Assembly: GCF_900113765.1 (NCBI RefSeq)
Contig: NZ_FOQO01000010.1
Coordinates: 124,001-188,000 of the forward strand
Length of the DNA: 64,000 nucleotides
Direction of reading: 5' to 3'
Origin: Parapedobacter indicus
GTDB lineage: Bacteria > Bacteroidota > Bacteroidia > Sphingobacteriales > Sphingobacteriaceae
The position numbers were made by a program, and so were the translations under genes. Numbering within the stretch: position 1 is the stretch's first letter; every line of letters begins with the position of its first letter. Below the pieces are notes generated by a model that worked only from the letters and a program-made list of their open reading frames with translations, was not told the DNA's origin and ran no database searches. Shown in pieces: positions 36,001 to 45,173 of this stretch.

Positions 36001-37633
36001 ACGTCACTACCCGGCGTCCGGCAATTTTTCCGATGAGGCCTGCATACCGGGACGATATCCCATTATACCAGCGGTTGAAGCGCTTGAAGAAGCTAGGCAA
36101 CCATCCCTTTGACGGGGGCTTTCCGTGCGGCGAGCGCAGGAAAAGTGCGCAAAGCGCCGGTGTGAGTGTGAGCGCATTGATGCCCGAAATCACGATGGCT
36201 GCCGCCAATGTGAGTGAAAACTGCCGGTAAAAGATGCCCACCGGACCCGATAGGAAGGCCACTGGCACAAAGACGGCCGACATGACCAGCGTGATGGCCA
36301 CCACCGCGCCGCCGATCTCTTTCATTGCCGCCAGAGTTGCCTCCATTGGCGGAAGGTGATCCTCTTCCATTTTTACGTGGACGGCCTCGACCACGACAAT
36401 GGCGTTGTCGACCACGATGCCGATCGCAAGCACCAGGGCAAATAGCGTCAGCAAGTTGATCGAGAATCCGAGCAATTGCATGAAAAATAGCGCGCCGATA
36501 AGGCATACCGGTACGGCTAGGGCCGGTATCAGTGTCGACCGGAAATCCTGCAGGAAAATGAATACAACGAGGAATACCAAAAGGAAAGCCTCGATCAGCG
36601 TGCGGATTACTTCGTTGATTGAAGCATCCAGAAACCGGGATACGTCGTAGCTTACCGTATATTTCATTCCCGGTGGAAACGACGTTTCCTGGAGTTCAGC
36701 CATACGCTGTTTTACGTTTTCAATAACTTCCTGCGCGTTGGAACCCGGAAGCTGTTTCATCATGATGGAAGCGGATGGCCTTCCATCGGTCCTCGATTCC
36801 ATTTCATAATCGAGCGAGCCGAATTCCACCTCAGCGATATCACCTACGCGCAAAACGGAGCCATCCGCGTTTGCACGGATGGGGATGTTCCGGTATTGCT
36901 CGGGTTCAGAAAACTTACCCGGATACCGCAGCACGTATTGCTGCATATTAATCCGTTGGTCTGAGCCGATGCCGGTTTGGCCGGGAGCGGCTTCCACGTT
37001 CTGCGCGCGCAGCGCCGCGATAACTTCCTCGCTGGAAATGTCATAGGCGGTAAGCCGATCCGGTTTCAGCCATACCCGCATCGCATAGTCGCGCATGCCC
37101 ATGATCTGGGCAAACCCGACGCCCTCAATGCGTTTTAGCTCTTTGAGGATATTAATGTCCGTAAAGTTGTAAATAAACCGCTCGTCTGCCGTAGGGTCAT
37201 CGCTGAACACATTGAGGTACATCAGCATGCTATTTACCTCTTTCTCTGTAGTCACACCGGCTTTGATGACTTCTTCGGGCAGTTCGTCGAGTACGGTGGT
37301 GACGCGATTCTGTACGTTCACTGCGGCAATGTCGGGATCGGTGCCGACTTTGAAAAATACCTGGATGAGCGTGGTTCCATTATTGGTCGACACCGACGTC
37401 ATGTAGGTCATGCCGGCCACACCGTTGATGGCACGCTCCAGCGGAATGGCCACTGCATCGGTGCACACCTCCGCATTGGCACCGGTATAGTTCGCGGTGA
37501 CCACGACCGAAGGGGGTACAATATCCGGGAATTGTGTGACAGGCAATGTGAAGAGGGACAACAATCCCAACAACGTAATCAATAGGGAGATAACCAGTGA
37601 TAGCACCGGCCGTTTGATGAAAGTTTCAAGCAT
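33071..37633 (-). CDS. RND multidrug efflux permease (HAE1 type) fused in frame to a NodT/TolC-type outer membrane factor
   Basis: 1520 residues in one uninterrupted frame. Residues 1-1040 are a complete RND permease: TM1 at 9-29, TM4 motif GIVVDNAIVVVEAVH, TM10 lysine in GLLGKNAILIVEY. Then KKRKAIKAGTAGLLMITAIG and LLSGC (C1060) form a typical lipoprotein signal, and 1060-1520 is a full outer-membrane efflux protein with the two OEP repeats (RWRSFFNDPNLIALIDTAL; VGVPTHFLALRPDIRQARLE). Separate permease and channel genes have evidently merged with the channel's signal retained. The second Asp of the TM4 proton-relay pair is Asn (N410). The adaptor gene lies 34 bp upstream on the same strand. 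Drug range unknown. Confidence 0.9.
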   Translation of the reverse strand: MLETFIKRPVLSLVISLLITLLGLLSLFTLPVTQFPDIVPPSVVVTANYTGANAEVCTDAVAIPLERAINGVAGMTYMTSVSTNNGTTLIQVFFKVGTDPDIAAVNVQNRVTTVLDELPEEVIKAGVTTEKEVNSMLMYLNVFSDDPTADERFIYNFTDINILKELKRIEGVGFAQIMGMRDYAMRVWLKPDRLTAYDISSEEVIAALRAQNVEAAPGQTGIGSDQRINMQQYVLRYPGKFSEPEQYRNIPIRANADGSVLRVGDIAEVEFGSLDYEMESRTDGRPSASIMMKQLPGSNAQEVIENVKQRMAELQETSFPPGMKYTVSYDVSRFLDASINEVIRTLIEAFLLVFLVVFIFLQDFRSTLIPALAVPVCLIGALFFMQLLGFSINLLTLFALVLAIGIVVDNAIVVVEAVHVKMEEDHLPPMEATLAAMKEIGGAVVAITLVMSAVFVPVAFLSGPVGIFYRQFSLTLAAAIVISGINALTLTPALCALFLRSPHGKPPSKGWLPSFFKRFNRWYNGISSRYAGLIGKIAGRRVVTLGLLAGFFVATWGVNSILPSGFIPTEDQGMIYVNVTTPPGATVDRTIAVLNQIDSISRQHEAVETVSTLAGYSIVTEVSGASYGMGMINLKAWENRRESVADVIDWLEDNTGHLMDASIEYFPPPTVPGFGNSSGFELRLLDRSGADNLQHTADVLETFMTALEETPEVGNTFSTFDPRFPQYLVNVDHDMAAKRGISVENAMTTLQTLMGSFYATNFIRFGQMYKVMVQAGPGYREKPEDVLKLHVKNNSGEMVPFSAFITMERVYGPEQVTRYNMFSSALISGDAAPGFSSGQVIDAVERVAAATLPQGYAIEWSGMTREQILSGNQAIYVFALCLLFVYLILAAQYESFLLPLPVILSLPAGVFGAFLFLKLLGLENNIYAQVALVMLIGLLGKNAILIVEYAILRYKQGATQLQAAIEGSVARLRPILMTSFAFIAGLIPLAMASGAGALGNRSIGTTAVGGMIVGTLVGVIVIPGLYVLFTAVRRNKKRKAIKAGTAGLLMITAIGLLSGCTTVKSLPDPQHRVLPETYAGNTDTLNTAHQRWRSFFNDPNLIALIDTALTNHPDMSAALHQIEIAQANLRLRKSAFFPSVDALAEAGLRRYGFYTMDGIGNYDTNFSENLKDDEKLPDPLPDYFVGLRTTWEIDLWGKLRNRKRAAYQRFLSSYEGRHLVQTSLIEEVATTYYDLLALDNELAILRKNINLQKNALDIINVQKAAGRADELGVQQFIAMVHHAQGKEQEVRQQISAAEAHLNFLLGRFKGGIPRDTTLWMTSAFTDSIHVGVPTHFLALRPDIRQARLELAASGAEQLAAKAEFLPSLVLSPYVGLQAFDIDKLLLAPTSVAYGLVGGLTAPIFNQRTIRTAYETAKATYGIAFHDYERAVLKAWEEVQRTMTAQKYINRRTDHNLQEVASLQKAVDAAHELFKAGRASYLDIITAQRAALDAELNLVSTRREKAINKLSLYKALGGGWQ

Positions 37634-37667
37634 GATAGTTAAAGCAAAATTAACCGACGTTCATTGA

Positions 37668-38822
37668 TTAGGGGATGCTGTTTACGGCCATTTCCGGCCC
37701 TTCATTGCTGTTAATTTCCTGCGGAGCGATGACCATGCCGTCTCTTAGATTTTGCGCTCCTTCGAAAACAACTTTATCGTCTGGCTCTAGGCCCGCCTCC
37801 ACCAAATAGTAGTGGCCCACTCGCTGGCCAGCTTTAAACGGCGTCATGGCAATCGTACTATCCGCGTTGACTTTATAGACGTAGGTCCGGTCCTGGATTT
37901 CAAATACAGACTTTTGGTGGACCACCAGGTTCTGCCCGCTTTTCATGGGTACGCTCACCTTGCCAGAGGCCGCATGTTTGATCAACCCTTGTGGATTTGG
38001 AAAGAGTGCGCGCAACGAAATGGTACCTGTGGTTGCTTCAAATTCATTTTCGGCGAACTCTGCTTTCCCTTCATAGGGATACACCCGATCGTTGGCCAGG
38101 GTCAGCTTTACGGGCATGCGGGGATCTGCCGTGCGAACGCTGTCGTTGGCGACAATGCTGAGGTACTCCTGTTCAGAAATGTCGAAGTAAGCATAGACCT
38201 TGGTGAGGTCCGAAATCGAAGTAAGCAACGTGCCTTCATCCAATAGGCTTCCCTCTTTCAGCGGTATGCGGTCGATGCGTCCGGAAAACGGTGCACGGAC
38301 GATGGTATAGGAGAGTTGTGTTTTCGCATGTTGGAGTTGCGATTTCGCTTCCTTAATCCGGGAGTCAGCGGCACTCAGCTGCGCTTCCGCGACTTCCAGG
38401 TCGGTCGACGAAACAATGTTTTTTTCAACGAGCAGCCGGGTGCGCTCCACCTCCAAGGCGATAGTCTTCCGATCAGCAATAGCAGTACCCAAAACGGCTT
38501 CCGCGCGGGCAACCTCCGCTTGACATTCGCTGTCATTCAACTGAAAAAGAGGCTGCCCCTGCCTTACTTCACTTCCCTCGTCCACATAGATTTTATCCAA
38601 AAACCCTTTCAGTCGGGAACGGATTTCGACATTTTTGAACGCCTGAATGTTCGCGACGTAGTCCTGATGGATGGTTGTATCGAGTTCGACGATGGATGCG
38701 ACCGGTGCTGTCGGGATTGCGTTCGTATCGTTGATTTCCTGGGCGTCGCCGGTGCAGGCGGTAATTGATACGGCCATTACGCCGAGCGAAAAAATAGTAA
38801 GTCTGTTTGTTTTCGTATTCAT
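37668..38822 (-). CDS. Efflux RND transporter periplasmic adaptor (membrane fusion protein)
   Basis: 384 residues. Lipoprotein signal with lipobox SITAC; barrel-sandwich hybrid halves flank an alpha-helical hairpin (about 100-175). Blocks include NIQAFKNVEIRSRLKGFLDK, TIVRAPFSGRIDRIPLKEG and the C-terminal GLEPDDKVVFEGAQNLRDGM. It joins the permease to the outer-membrane channel. It precedes the fused permease-channel gene by 34 bp, so the two genes suffice for a tripartite pump. No TetR or MarR regulator is adjacent. Confidence 0.93.
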   Translation of the reverse strand: MNTKTNRLTIFSLGVMAVSITACTGDAQEINDTNAIPTAPVASIVELDTTIHQDYVANIQAFKNVEIRSRLKGFLDKIYVDEGSEVRQGQPLFQLNDSECQAEVARAEAVLGTAIADRKTIALEVERTRLLVEKNIVSSTDLEVAEAQLSAADSRIKEAKSQLQHAKTQLSYTIVRAPFSGRIDRIPLKEGSLLDEGTLLTSISDLTKVYAYFDISEQEYLSIVANDSVRTADPRMPVKLTLANDRVYPYEGKAEFAENEFEATTGTISLRALFPNPQGLIKHAASGKVSVPMKSGQNLVVHQKSVFEIQDRTYVYKVNADSTIAMTPFKAGQRVGHYYLVEAGLEPDDKVVFEGAQNLRDGMVIAPQEINSNEGPEMAVNSIP

Positions 38823-38979
38823 CTTTTTAAAATTCGAGTGGTAACTGCGTTTAAACTCAGTAAGAACCTTTGCCAGATCGGCAGCGATTCCTACCGATAG
38901 GGTAAATGGGAAAACATCTCGCCAGCCAAAGGGAGGCGTGATTAACGTTTAATAAATAAATGGATAAGTGCCGAAACCG

Positions 38980-39351
38980 TTAAAACGGTTTAAGCCGAAA
39001 AAGGAAGCTATAATACCCCAATAAGCAGCTGATTTTGGTGTTCAGCGTAAGCCGGGCAGTATACTGGAAAATATCCAGGCCCCAAAGGGGTTTGAATTCG
39101 GATTTCTTTTCTGGGGGCGCAATGGAGAGCCATTTGGAAGAGGCAGGTCTGTAATCATTATATTGGAAATCGTCTGACGCTCCATCTTCGTCACTGCACG
39201 GAATGTCGAGCACATCTTCCAGAATGATTTCGACTAACGGTGCACCATCTATGATTTGGCCGGAGGTTCGACCGTGCACATGACCATCCTCATAAAAGAT
39301 GGTGTTGATGTAGGCAATAAGAGCAAGAAAGCAAAACAATCGCGTACGCAT
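38980..39351 (-). CDS. Hypothetical small exported or membrane protein
   Basis: 123 residues from ATG 39351 (an earlier ATG at 39372 lies on the far side of a promoter box). The N-terminal hydrophobic stretch (RLFCFLALIAYINTIF) could be a signal peptide or anchor; the middle is acidic (CSDEDGASDDFQYNDY) and the C-terminus is basic and aromatic. I do not recognise a family. It is read in the same direction as the efflux genes, 157 bp upstream of the adaptor; that gap shows no other feature. Confidence 0.5.
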   Translation of the reverse strand: MRTRLFCFLALIAYINTIFYEDGHVHGRTSGQIIDGAPLVEIILEDVLDIPCSDEDGASDDFQYNDYRPASSKWLSIAPPEKKSEFKPLWGLDIFQYTARLTLNTKISCLLGYYSFLFRLKPF

Positions 39352-39360
39352 GACCGGACG

Positions 39361-39368
39361 CAAAGATA
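39361..39368 (-). promoter_or_regulatory. -7 promoter box of the small hypothetical gene
   Basis: TATCTTTG on the minus strand, a perfect TAnnTTTG, 9 bp before ATG 39351. It supports the shorter start for that gene. No -33 TTG seen. Confidence 0.4.
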
Positions 39369-39480
39369 GCATAATTGGTAAAAACGGACGGATATGATCA
39401 TGATTTTGTTACGTGTGGATGTCATTTCCTCCATTGCCCAAAAAATTGTAATTTCGCCGTCCTTACCATATACCGTAGCT

Positions 39481-42267
39481 ATGGATTATCATCATCGTGC
39501 GATTGAAAGAAAATGGCAGCAATTCTGGGCGGACAATCGGACGTTCCGTGTGAGCAATGCATCCGACAAGCCCAAGTATTACGTGTTGGACATGTTTCCC
39601 TATCCGTCTGGTGCGGGACTGCACGTGGGGCATCCGTTGGGCTACATCGCTTCAGACATCTTTGCGCGTTACAAGCGGTTGAAAGGATTCAATGTGCTGC
39701 ACCCAATGGGGTATGATTCGTTTGGTCTTCCGGCCGAACAATATGCCATCCAAACCGGGCAACATCCGGCTATTACAACGGAAGCGAACATTGCGCGTTA
39801 TCGCGAGCAGCTGGATAACATCGGCTTTTCGTTTGATTGGGAACGGGAGGTGCGCACGAGTGATCCATTGTTTTATAAGTGGACACAATGGATTTTCATG
39901 CAGCTCTTTAATGCGTGGTATGATAAGTCACGGGACTGCGCAGTGCCCATTGACAAATTGGTGGCGCATTTTGAAACCCACGGCACACAGAATGTCCACG
40001 CCGTTTGCGATGAGGATACCCATTTCTTTACTGCGGATGAATGGAAAGCATTTACCGACGGCGAAAAACAACGGGAATTGCTGAAATACCGATTGGCTTA
40101 CCTAAGGGAAAGCACTGTCAACTGGTGCGCTGCGTTGGGCACCGTACTAGCCAATGATGAAGTGGTCAATGGTGTGTCCGAGCGGGGTGGTTATCCGGTT
40201 GAACAGAAGAAGATGATGCAATGGAGCATGCGCATCACGGCATATGCTGAACGTTTGCTCAAAGGCTTGGAAACGATTGATTGGCCGGAGCCATTGGTGG
40301 AGATGCAGCGCAATTGGATTGGCAAAAGCGTTGGTGCCAGTGTGCGTTTTGCCGTGCCTGCTTTGGGCGACCGATCTATCGAAGTGTTCACGACACGGGT
40401 AGATACCATTTACGGAGTGAATGCGTTGGTGCTTGCCCCGGAACATGAATTGGTGGGGGCACTGACCACTGGTGAGCAAAAAGCCGAAGTAGACGCCTAC
40501 ATTGCGCAGACCAAAAAGAAGTCTGAACTTGACCGGATGGCCGATGTAAAGGCTGTTTCCGGTGCGTTTACAGGCAGCTACGCCGCACATCCACTTACTG
40601 GTAAAGACGTGCCCATCTGGATTGCTGATTATGTATTGGCAGGATACGGTACAGGTGCTGTCATGGCGGTGCCTTCGGGCGACCAGCGGGATTACCTATT
40701 TTCCTCACATTTTGGGTTACCAATTATTCCTATTTCAGACGCCCAGCAGTTGGATGGGCAGGCAGATCCCACCAAGGAAGGCCGGTACATCAATTCCGAT
40801 CTTATTAATGGCATGACCTATGCGGAAGCGGTGGATACCTTGATTACAAAATTGGAATCAATCGGTGCGGGTAAGGCAATGATCAACTACCGGATGCGCG
40901 ACGCGATTTTTGGCCGCCAGCGTTACTGGGGTGAACCTGTGCCGGTGTATTTCGAAGGGGGGATACCCCGGTTGATTGATGAACAGGACCTCCCGCTGTT
41001 ACTTCCCGAGGTAGACAAATACCTGCCTACGGAAACCGGAGAACCACCCCTGGGACGTGCTAAGGATTGGAAGTATCACGGCACGTTTGACTACGAATTA
41101 AGTACCATGCCAGGCTGGGCAGGATCGAGCTGGTATTGGTACCGATATATGGATGCACAGCATACCGAAGCGTTTGCCTCAAAAGAAGCAATCGGCTATT
41201 GGAAGGATGTCGACCTGTACATCGGCGGATCAGAACATGCGACCGGGCACTTGTTATACAGCCGCTTCTGGAACAAGTTCCTTAAAGACATGGGGTATGT
41301 GATGGAAGAAGAGCCCTTCAAGAAACTCATTAACCAAGGAATGATTCAAGGGCGGAGCAATTTTGTGTACCGTGTGTTGGACGGGGAAGGCAAGGGTACG
41401 AACACCTTTGTATCCCATGGGTTGAAGGATGATTATCGCACGATTGCCCTGCACGTGGATGTCAATATCGTTAGCAATGACGTGCTCAATCTGGACGAGT
41501 TCCGGAAATTCCGACCGGATTTTGCGGATGCGGAATTTATCCTTGAAAACGGCAAGTACGTCTGTGGCCACGAGGTTGAGAAGATGTCGAAATCCAAATA
41601 CAATGTGGTGAATCCTGACGATATCATCGAACAATATGGTGCGGATACGCTGCGCATGTACGAGATGTTTCTCGGCCCCTTGGAGCAAAGCAAGCCCTGG
41701 AATACCAATGGGATTGAAGGAGTTTATAAGTTCCTTCGGAAATTTTGGAAACTGTTTCACGATGCGGCGGGCAACTTGGCCGTCAGTGACGAAGCACCCA
41801 GCAAAGCCGAATTGAAGGCGTTGCATAAAATTATCAAGAAAGTTGAAGAGGATGTTGAACGGTTTTCTTTTAATACGTCGGTTTCTTCGTTTATGATCTG
41901 TGTCAATGAACTGACGGATCTGAAGTGCAACAAACGTGCTATTCTACAGGAACTGTGTGTTGTATTGCAACCGTATGCACCGCATATTACCGAAGAATTG
42001 TGGGAATTGCTCGGAAATGCATCCGGCACCTTGTCGTATGCATCCTATCCGGCTTTCAACCCCAGCTACCTGGTAGAAAGCGAATTCGCTTATCCGGTAT
42101 CGGTTAACGGCAAGACTCGGATGAACCTTACTTTGCCGCTCGACCTAGCACAATCGGAGGTTGAAAAGGCAGTACTGGAGAACGAGGATTTGCAACGTTA
42201 TTTGGAGGGGAAGCCTGTGAAAAAAGTAATTTACGTAAAAGGAAGGATTGTGAATGTTGTTGTATAA
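39481..42267 (+). CDS. leuS: Leucine--tRNA ligase
   Basis: 928 residues. Class I synthetase: the HIGH motif appears in DMFPYPSGAGLHVGHPLGY and the KMSKS loop as EKMSKSKYNVVNPDD. The CP1 editing domain is present (about 230-470, with the T-rich and GTGAVMAVP motifs). Insert lengths explain the size above the E. coli 860. The start ATG 39481 gives MDYHHRAIERKWQQFW, the usual beginning; the frame is open upstream but that part is not conserved. TAATTTCG at 39449 may be its -7 box. Confidence 0.96.
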   Translation: MDYHHRAIERKWQQFWADNRTFRVSNASDKPKYYVLDMFPYPSGAGLHVGHPLGYIASDIFARYKRLKGFNVLHPMGYDSFGLPAEQYAIQTGQHPAITTEANIARYREQLDNIGFSFDWEREVRTSDPLFYKWTQWIFMQLFNAWYDKSRDCAVPIDKLVAHFETHGTQNVHAVCDEDTHFFTADEWKAFTDGEKQRELLKYRLAYLRESTVNWCAALGTVLANDEVVNGVSERGGYPVEQKKMMQWSMRITAYAERLLKGLETIDWPEPLVEMQRNWIGKSVGASVRFAVPALGDRSIEVFTTRVDTIYGVNALVLAPEHELVGALTTGEQKAEVDAYIAQTKKKSELDRMADVKAVSGAFTGSYAAHPLTGKDVPIWIADYVLAGYGTGAVMAVPSGDQRDYLFSSHFGLPIIPISDAQQLDGQADPTKEGRYINSDLINGMTYAEAVDTLITKLESIGAGKAMINYRMRDAIFGRQRYWGEPVPVYFEGGIPRLIDEQDLPLLLPEVDKYLPTETGEPPLGRAKDWKYHGTFDYELSTMPGWAGSSWYWYRYMDAQHTEAFASKEAIGYWKDVDLYIGGSEHATGHLLYSRFWNKFLKDMGYVMEEEPFKKLINQGMIQGRSNFVYRVLDGEGKGTNTFVSHGLKDDYRTIALHVDVNIVSNDVLNLDEFRKFRPDFADAEFILENGKYVCGHEVEKMSKSKYNVVNPDDIIEQYGADTLRMYEMFLGPLEQSKPWNTNGIEGVYKFLRKFWKLFHDAAGNLAVSDEAPSKAELKALHKIIKKVEEDVERFSFNTSVSSFMICVNELTDLKCNKRAILQELCVVLQPYAPHITEELWELLGNASGTLSYASYPAFNPSYLVESEFAYPVSVNGKTRMNLTLPLDLAQSEVEKAVLENEDLQRYLEGKPVKKVIYVKGRIVNVVV

Positions 42268-42411
42268 TTCACAACTTACGGATGAGTTCGTCGGGAGGAA
42301 AACGGGTATGGCGGCGGTTTTGAAATCTTTGATGTTTCTGGTAACGATGCGGATTGGCACATAAACACGAGCGATCAATCCACCGGATGAATAACGCAAC
42401 AACTAGCATAT

Positions 42412-44529
42412 ATGAATAAACTACATTTAGCCGCCAGCATGTTTCTATTATTGGGGAATCTGGTGTCGGCACAAACCAAGCGCTTGGACCTGGAACAATC
42501 CCTCGGTCTTAAGTCTTCACTTACCAAGCCGATCAATTCGGTCCGCGGCTGGGCGGATGCCCAGCATTACATTGAATACGACGTCCAAACGGGCCGGACG
42601 TATCAGGTACACATAAAAACCGGCAAGCACGATTCCTACACGCCTCCACCAACCAGCGATGTGGAAGTGTACCTGCAGAATAACGATGTTTTTATCCGTT
42701 GGGGTACCGGTGCACCCAAACAGCTAACTCACTCGCCAAAAGTTGAGGAAAAGAATCCGACATTGTCGCCCGACAATCAATATGTGGCTTTTACCCGTGA
42801 AAACGACCTATATGCCGTGCAAGTAACGGATGGCCGCGAAATCCGCTATACTTCGGATGCCACAGATGTTATTTACAATGGATGGGCATCGTGGGTGTAT
42901 TACGAAGAAATTCTGGGAAGGGCCTCCGAATACAAAGCCTTTTGGTGGGCTCCCGATAGCAAGTCTCTTGCATTTATGCGCTTTGACGATACGCGCGTGC
43001 CGATGTTCCCGATTTACAATGCAACTGGGCAGCATGGATTTTTGGAGCAGACCCGTTATCCGAAAGCCGGCGATCCCAATCCGGAAGTGCGGGTAGGGTT
43101 TGTCCCGGTGAAAGGAGGAAGCGTCGTTTGGGCAGACTTTGACGAAGAAGCCGACCAGTATTTCGGACAGCCCTATTGGAGTTACGACAGCAGCAACCTG
43201 ATGGTACAATGGATGAACCGCGACCAGACTGATCTCAATTTCTATCAAGTGGATCCCACTACCGGGGCCAAGCGGGAAATCTACCATGAGCATCAGGACT
43301 CCTGGATCGATCTGAGCCATGAAGAACGGATTACTTACCTCAAAGACAATAAACATTATATTCTGAAAAGTGACAAGACCGGTTGGGCGCACTATTATCT
43401 TTATGAACTGGACGGAACGTTGTTGAACCCCATTACCTCGGGTAAGTGGCAGGTCTCTTCCCTGGAATTGGTGGACGAAAAAAATAAGGTTGTTTATTTT
43501 ACGGCTCGCAAGGAGCATTCCACCACGGTAGACCTCTATCGCGTTGACTACAGCGGCAAAAACCTCAAACGGCTCACTTTTGGCGACTATACTCACGAAG
43601 TGTCGGTAGCCCCCGACGGCAAGCATTTCATCACGACATATTCCAATGTAAGTACGCCAACCAAGGTAGCCTTATTGGATAACAACGGGAAATTAATCAA
43701 CGAATTAGCTGATAGCAGAGCTACGGATTTTAAAGACTACCTCTTCGCCAAAACGGAGATGATCACTATTCCCACGCCGGATGGCTATCAATTGCCTGCT
43801 GTCATTACTTGGCCCACTGATTTTGACGAGACTAAGCCACATCCAGTTATTTTCAATATCTACGGCGGCCCGGATGCCGGTACGGTGAAGAACACGTGGA
43901 AAGGTACGGCCAACCAGCATTGGGCCAATGAGGGCATCATCCAGATCAGCGTAGATCACCGCGCGTCCGGTCATTTCGGCAAGGAAGGGGTCGCCTTGAT
44001 GCATCGCAACCTCGGCCACTGGGAGATGATTGACTACATCACCGCCGCCAAATGGCTCAAGAGTAAGCCGTGGGTTGCTACGGATAAGCTGCTAATTACC
44101 GGGCATAGCTATGGCGGTTACATGACCTGTCTGGCACTGACCAAGGGAGCCGATTATTTTGATTATGGCATTGCGGGGGCACCTGTGACCAGTTGGGAAT
44201 TGTATGATACCCATTATACGGAACGGTATATGGATACCCCTCAGGACAATGCCGAAGGTTATAAAAACGGATCTATACTGACCTATGTAAATCAATACAA
44301 AGGTGTGCTGCGCATCATGCATGGTGATATCGATGATAACGTGCACTTGCAAAATACCATTCAGCTTGTGGATGCGTTGACCGATCGCGATCGGCCGTTT
44401 GAACTAATGATTTATCCCGGAAGTCGCCACGGTTTTTCGCGTGAGAAGTCGGCTTACGACCGCAAGGAGCGGTATCGGTTTTACTATCAATATTTGTTAG
44501 AGAAACCGATGCCAGCCGGATTGAGGTAG
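42412..44529 (+). CDS. Dipeptidyl peptidase IV family (S9B) protein, exported
   Basis: 705 residues with a signal peptide ending at LVSAQ. An N-terminal beta-propeller (DPPIV_N) carries the YEEILGRASEYKAFWWAPD block with the glutamate pair region that holds the substrate amino group. The alpha/beta hydrolase domain has nucleophile S566 in GHSYGGYM, Asp in GDIDDNVHLQNT and His in YPGSRHGF. It removes X-Pro dipeptides from peptides in the periplasm. The 144-bp upstream gap shows no clear promoter. It converges with the response regulator gene after 41 bp. Confidence 0.92.
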   Translation: MNKLHLAASMFLLLGNLVSAQTKRLDLEQSLGLKSSLTKPINSVRGWADAQHYIEYDVQTGRTYQVHIKTGKHDSYTPPPTSDVEVYLQNNDVFIRWGTGAPKQLTHSPKVEEKNPTLSPDNQYVAFTRENDLYAVQVTDGREIRYTSDATDVIYNGWASWVYYEEILGRASEYKAFWWAPDSKSLAFMRFDDTRVPMFPIYNATGQHGFLEQTRYPKAGDPNPEVRVGFVPVKGGSVVWADFDEEADQYFGQPYWSYDSSNLMVQWMNRDQTDLNFYQVDPTTGAKREIYHEHQDSWIDLSHEERITYLKDNKHYILKSDKTGWAHYYLYELDGTLLNPITSGKWQVSSLELVDEKNKVVYFTARKEHSTTVDLYRVDYSGKNLKRLTFGDYTHEVSVAPDGKHFITTYSNVSTPTKVALLDNNGKLINELADSRATDFKDYLFAKTEMITIPTPDGYQLPAVITWPTDFDETKPHPVIFNIYGGPDAGTVKNTWKGTANQHWANEGIIQISVDHRASGHFGKEGVALMHRNLGHWEMIDYITAAKWLKSKPWVATDKLLITGHSYGGYMTCLALTKGADYFDYGIAGAPVTSWELYDTHYTERYMDTPQDNAEGYKNGSILTYVNQYKGVLRIMHGDIDDNVHLQNTIQLVDALTDRDRPFELMIYPGSRHGFSREKSAYDRKERYRFYYQYLLEKPMPAGLR

Positions 44530-44570
44530 ATAACCAGACCCAACGCTTATTTACGGCGAGTTGTACCCTG

Positions 44571-45173
44571 CTATATCCACCCTTTTTCTACCGCCAGTGA
44601 TATCAGCTCGATTAAGCCGCGTGTTTGGGTTTTTCGGAAAATATTCCGGCGGTGCGTGGCAACGGTCAGCGAACTGATGAATAAAGCCGCAGAAATTTCA
44701 TCGGTTGTCTTGCTTTGAGCCAGTAGGTTCAATATCTCCAGTTCCCGTGCTGTTAGCTCAATGTTATCGGGAATCGATGTGTTCCGTTGGCTGGTATGGA
44801 GGAATTTCTTCCGTGCATGTACCAACGACAGGTTGAGCGTGACCAATAGCTGGTCTTTGTTGAAAGGTTTAATGAGGTACGCATAGGGGCAGGTCACTTC
44901 GGCCCGCTTAAGCGTGGGAAGGTCGCTGTATGCGGTTAGGAATACCACCGGCACTGAATCCCGTACTACATTTTCCACAAAGGTGATGCCGTCGGTTTCG
45001 TGGTTCAGGTTAATGTCGCACAGCAGAATATCGAACGGTAATTCACCGAACAGCGCTTCTGCATCCACCGGGTTTGTGGCGATTTCAGCGTCGTATCCAT
45101 TTGCCTGAAGGTGAAGCTGAATGCTGTTAGCAATGATGATCTCGTCTTCCAGGATTAGGACTTTCTTTTTCAT
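44571..45173 (-). CDS. LuxR-type response regulator of the propeller kinase
   Basis: 200 residues. Receiver domain with acidic pocket (LILEDE), phospho-acceptor D53 (LLCDINLN), switch Thr in VVFLTAYSD and Lys in LIKPFNKDQ; C-terminal GerE-type HTH (LTARELEILNLLAQSKTTDEISAALFIS). It overlaps the upstream kinase gene by 4 bp, so it is the cognate partner. Its HTH differs more from the other two regulators here than those do from each other. Confidence 0.92.
   Translation of the reverse strand: MKKKVLILEDEIIIANSIQLHLQANGYDAEIATNPVDAEALFGELPFDILLCDINLNHETDGITFVENVVRDSVPVVFLTAYSDLPTLKRAEVTCPYAYLIKPFNKDQLLVTLNLSLVHARKKFLHTSQRNTSIPDNIELTARELEILNLLAQSKTTDEISAALFISSLTVATHRRNIFRKTQTRGLIELISLAVEKGWI

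Noticed and set aside
39394..39480. 29-codon N-terminal extension of leuS
   Set aside because: The usual LeuRS N-terminus begins at ATG 39481 and the extension has no conserved feature.
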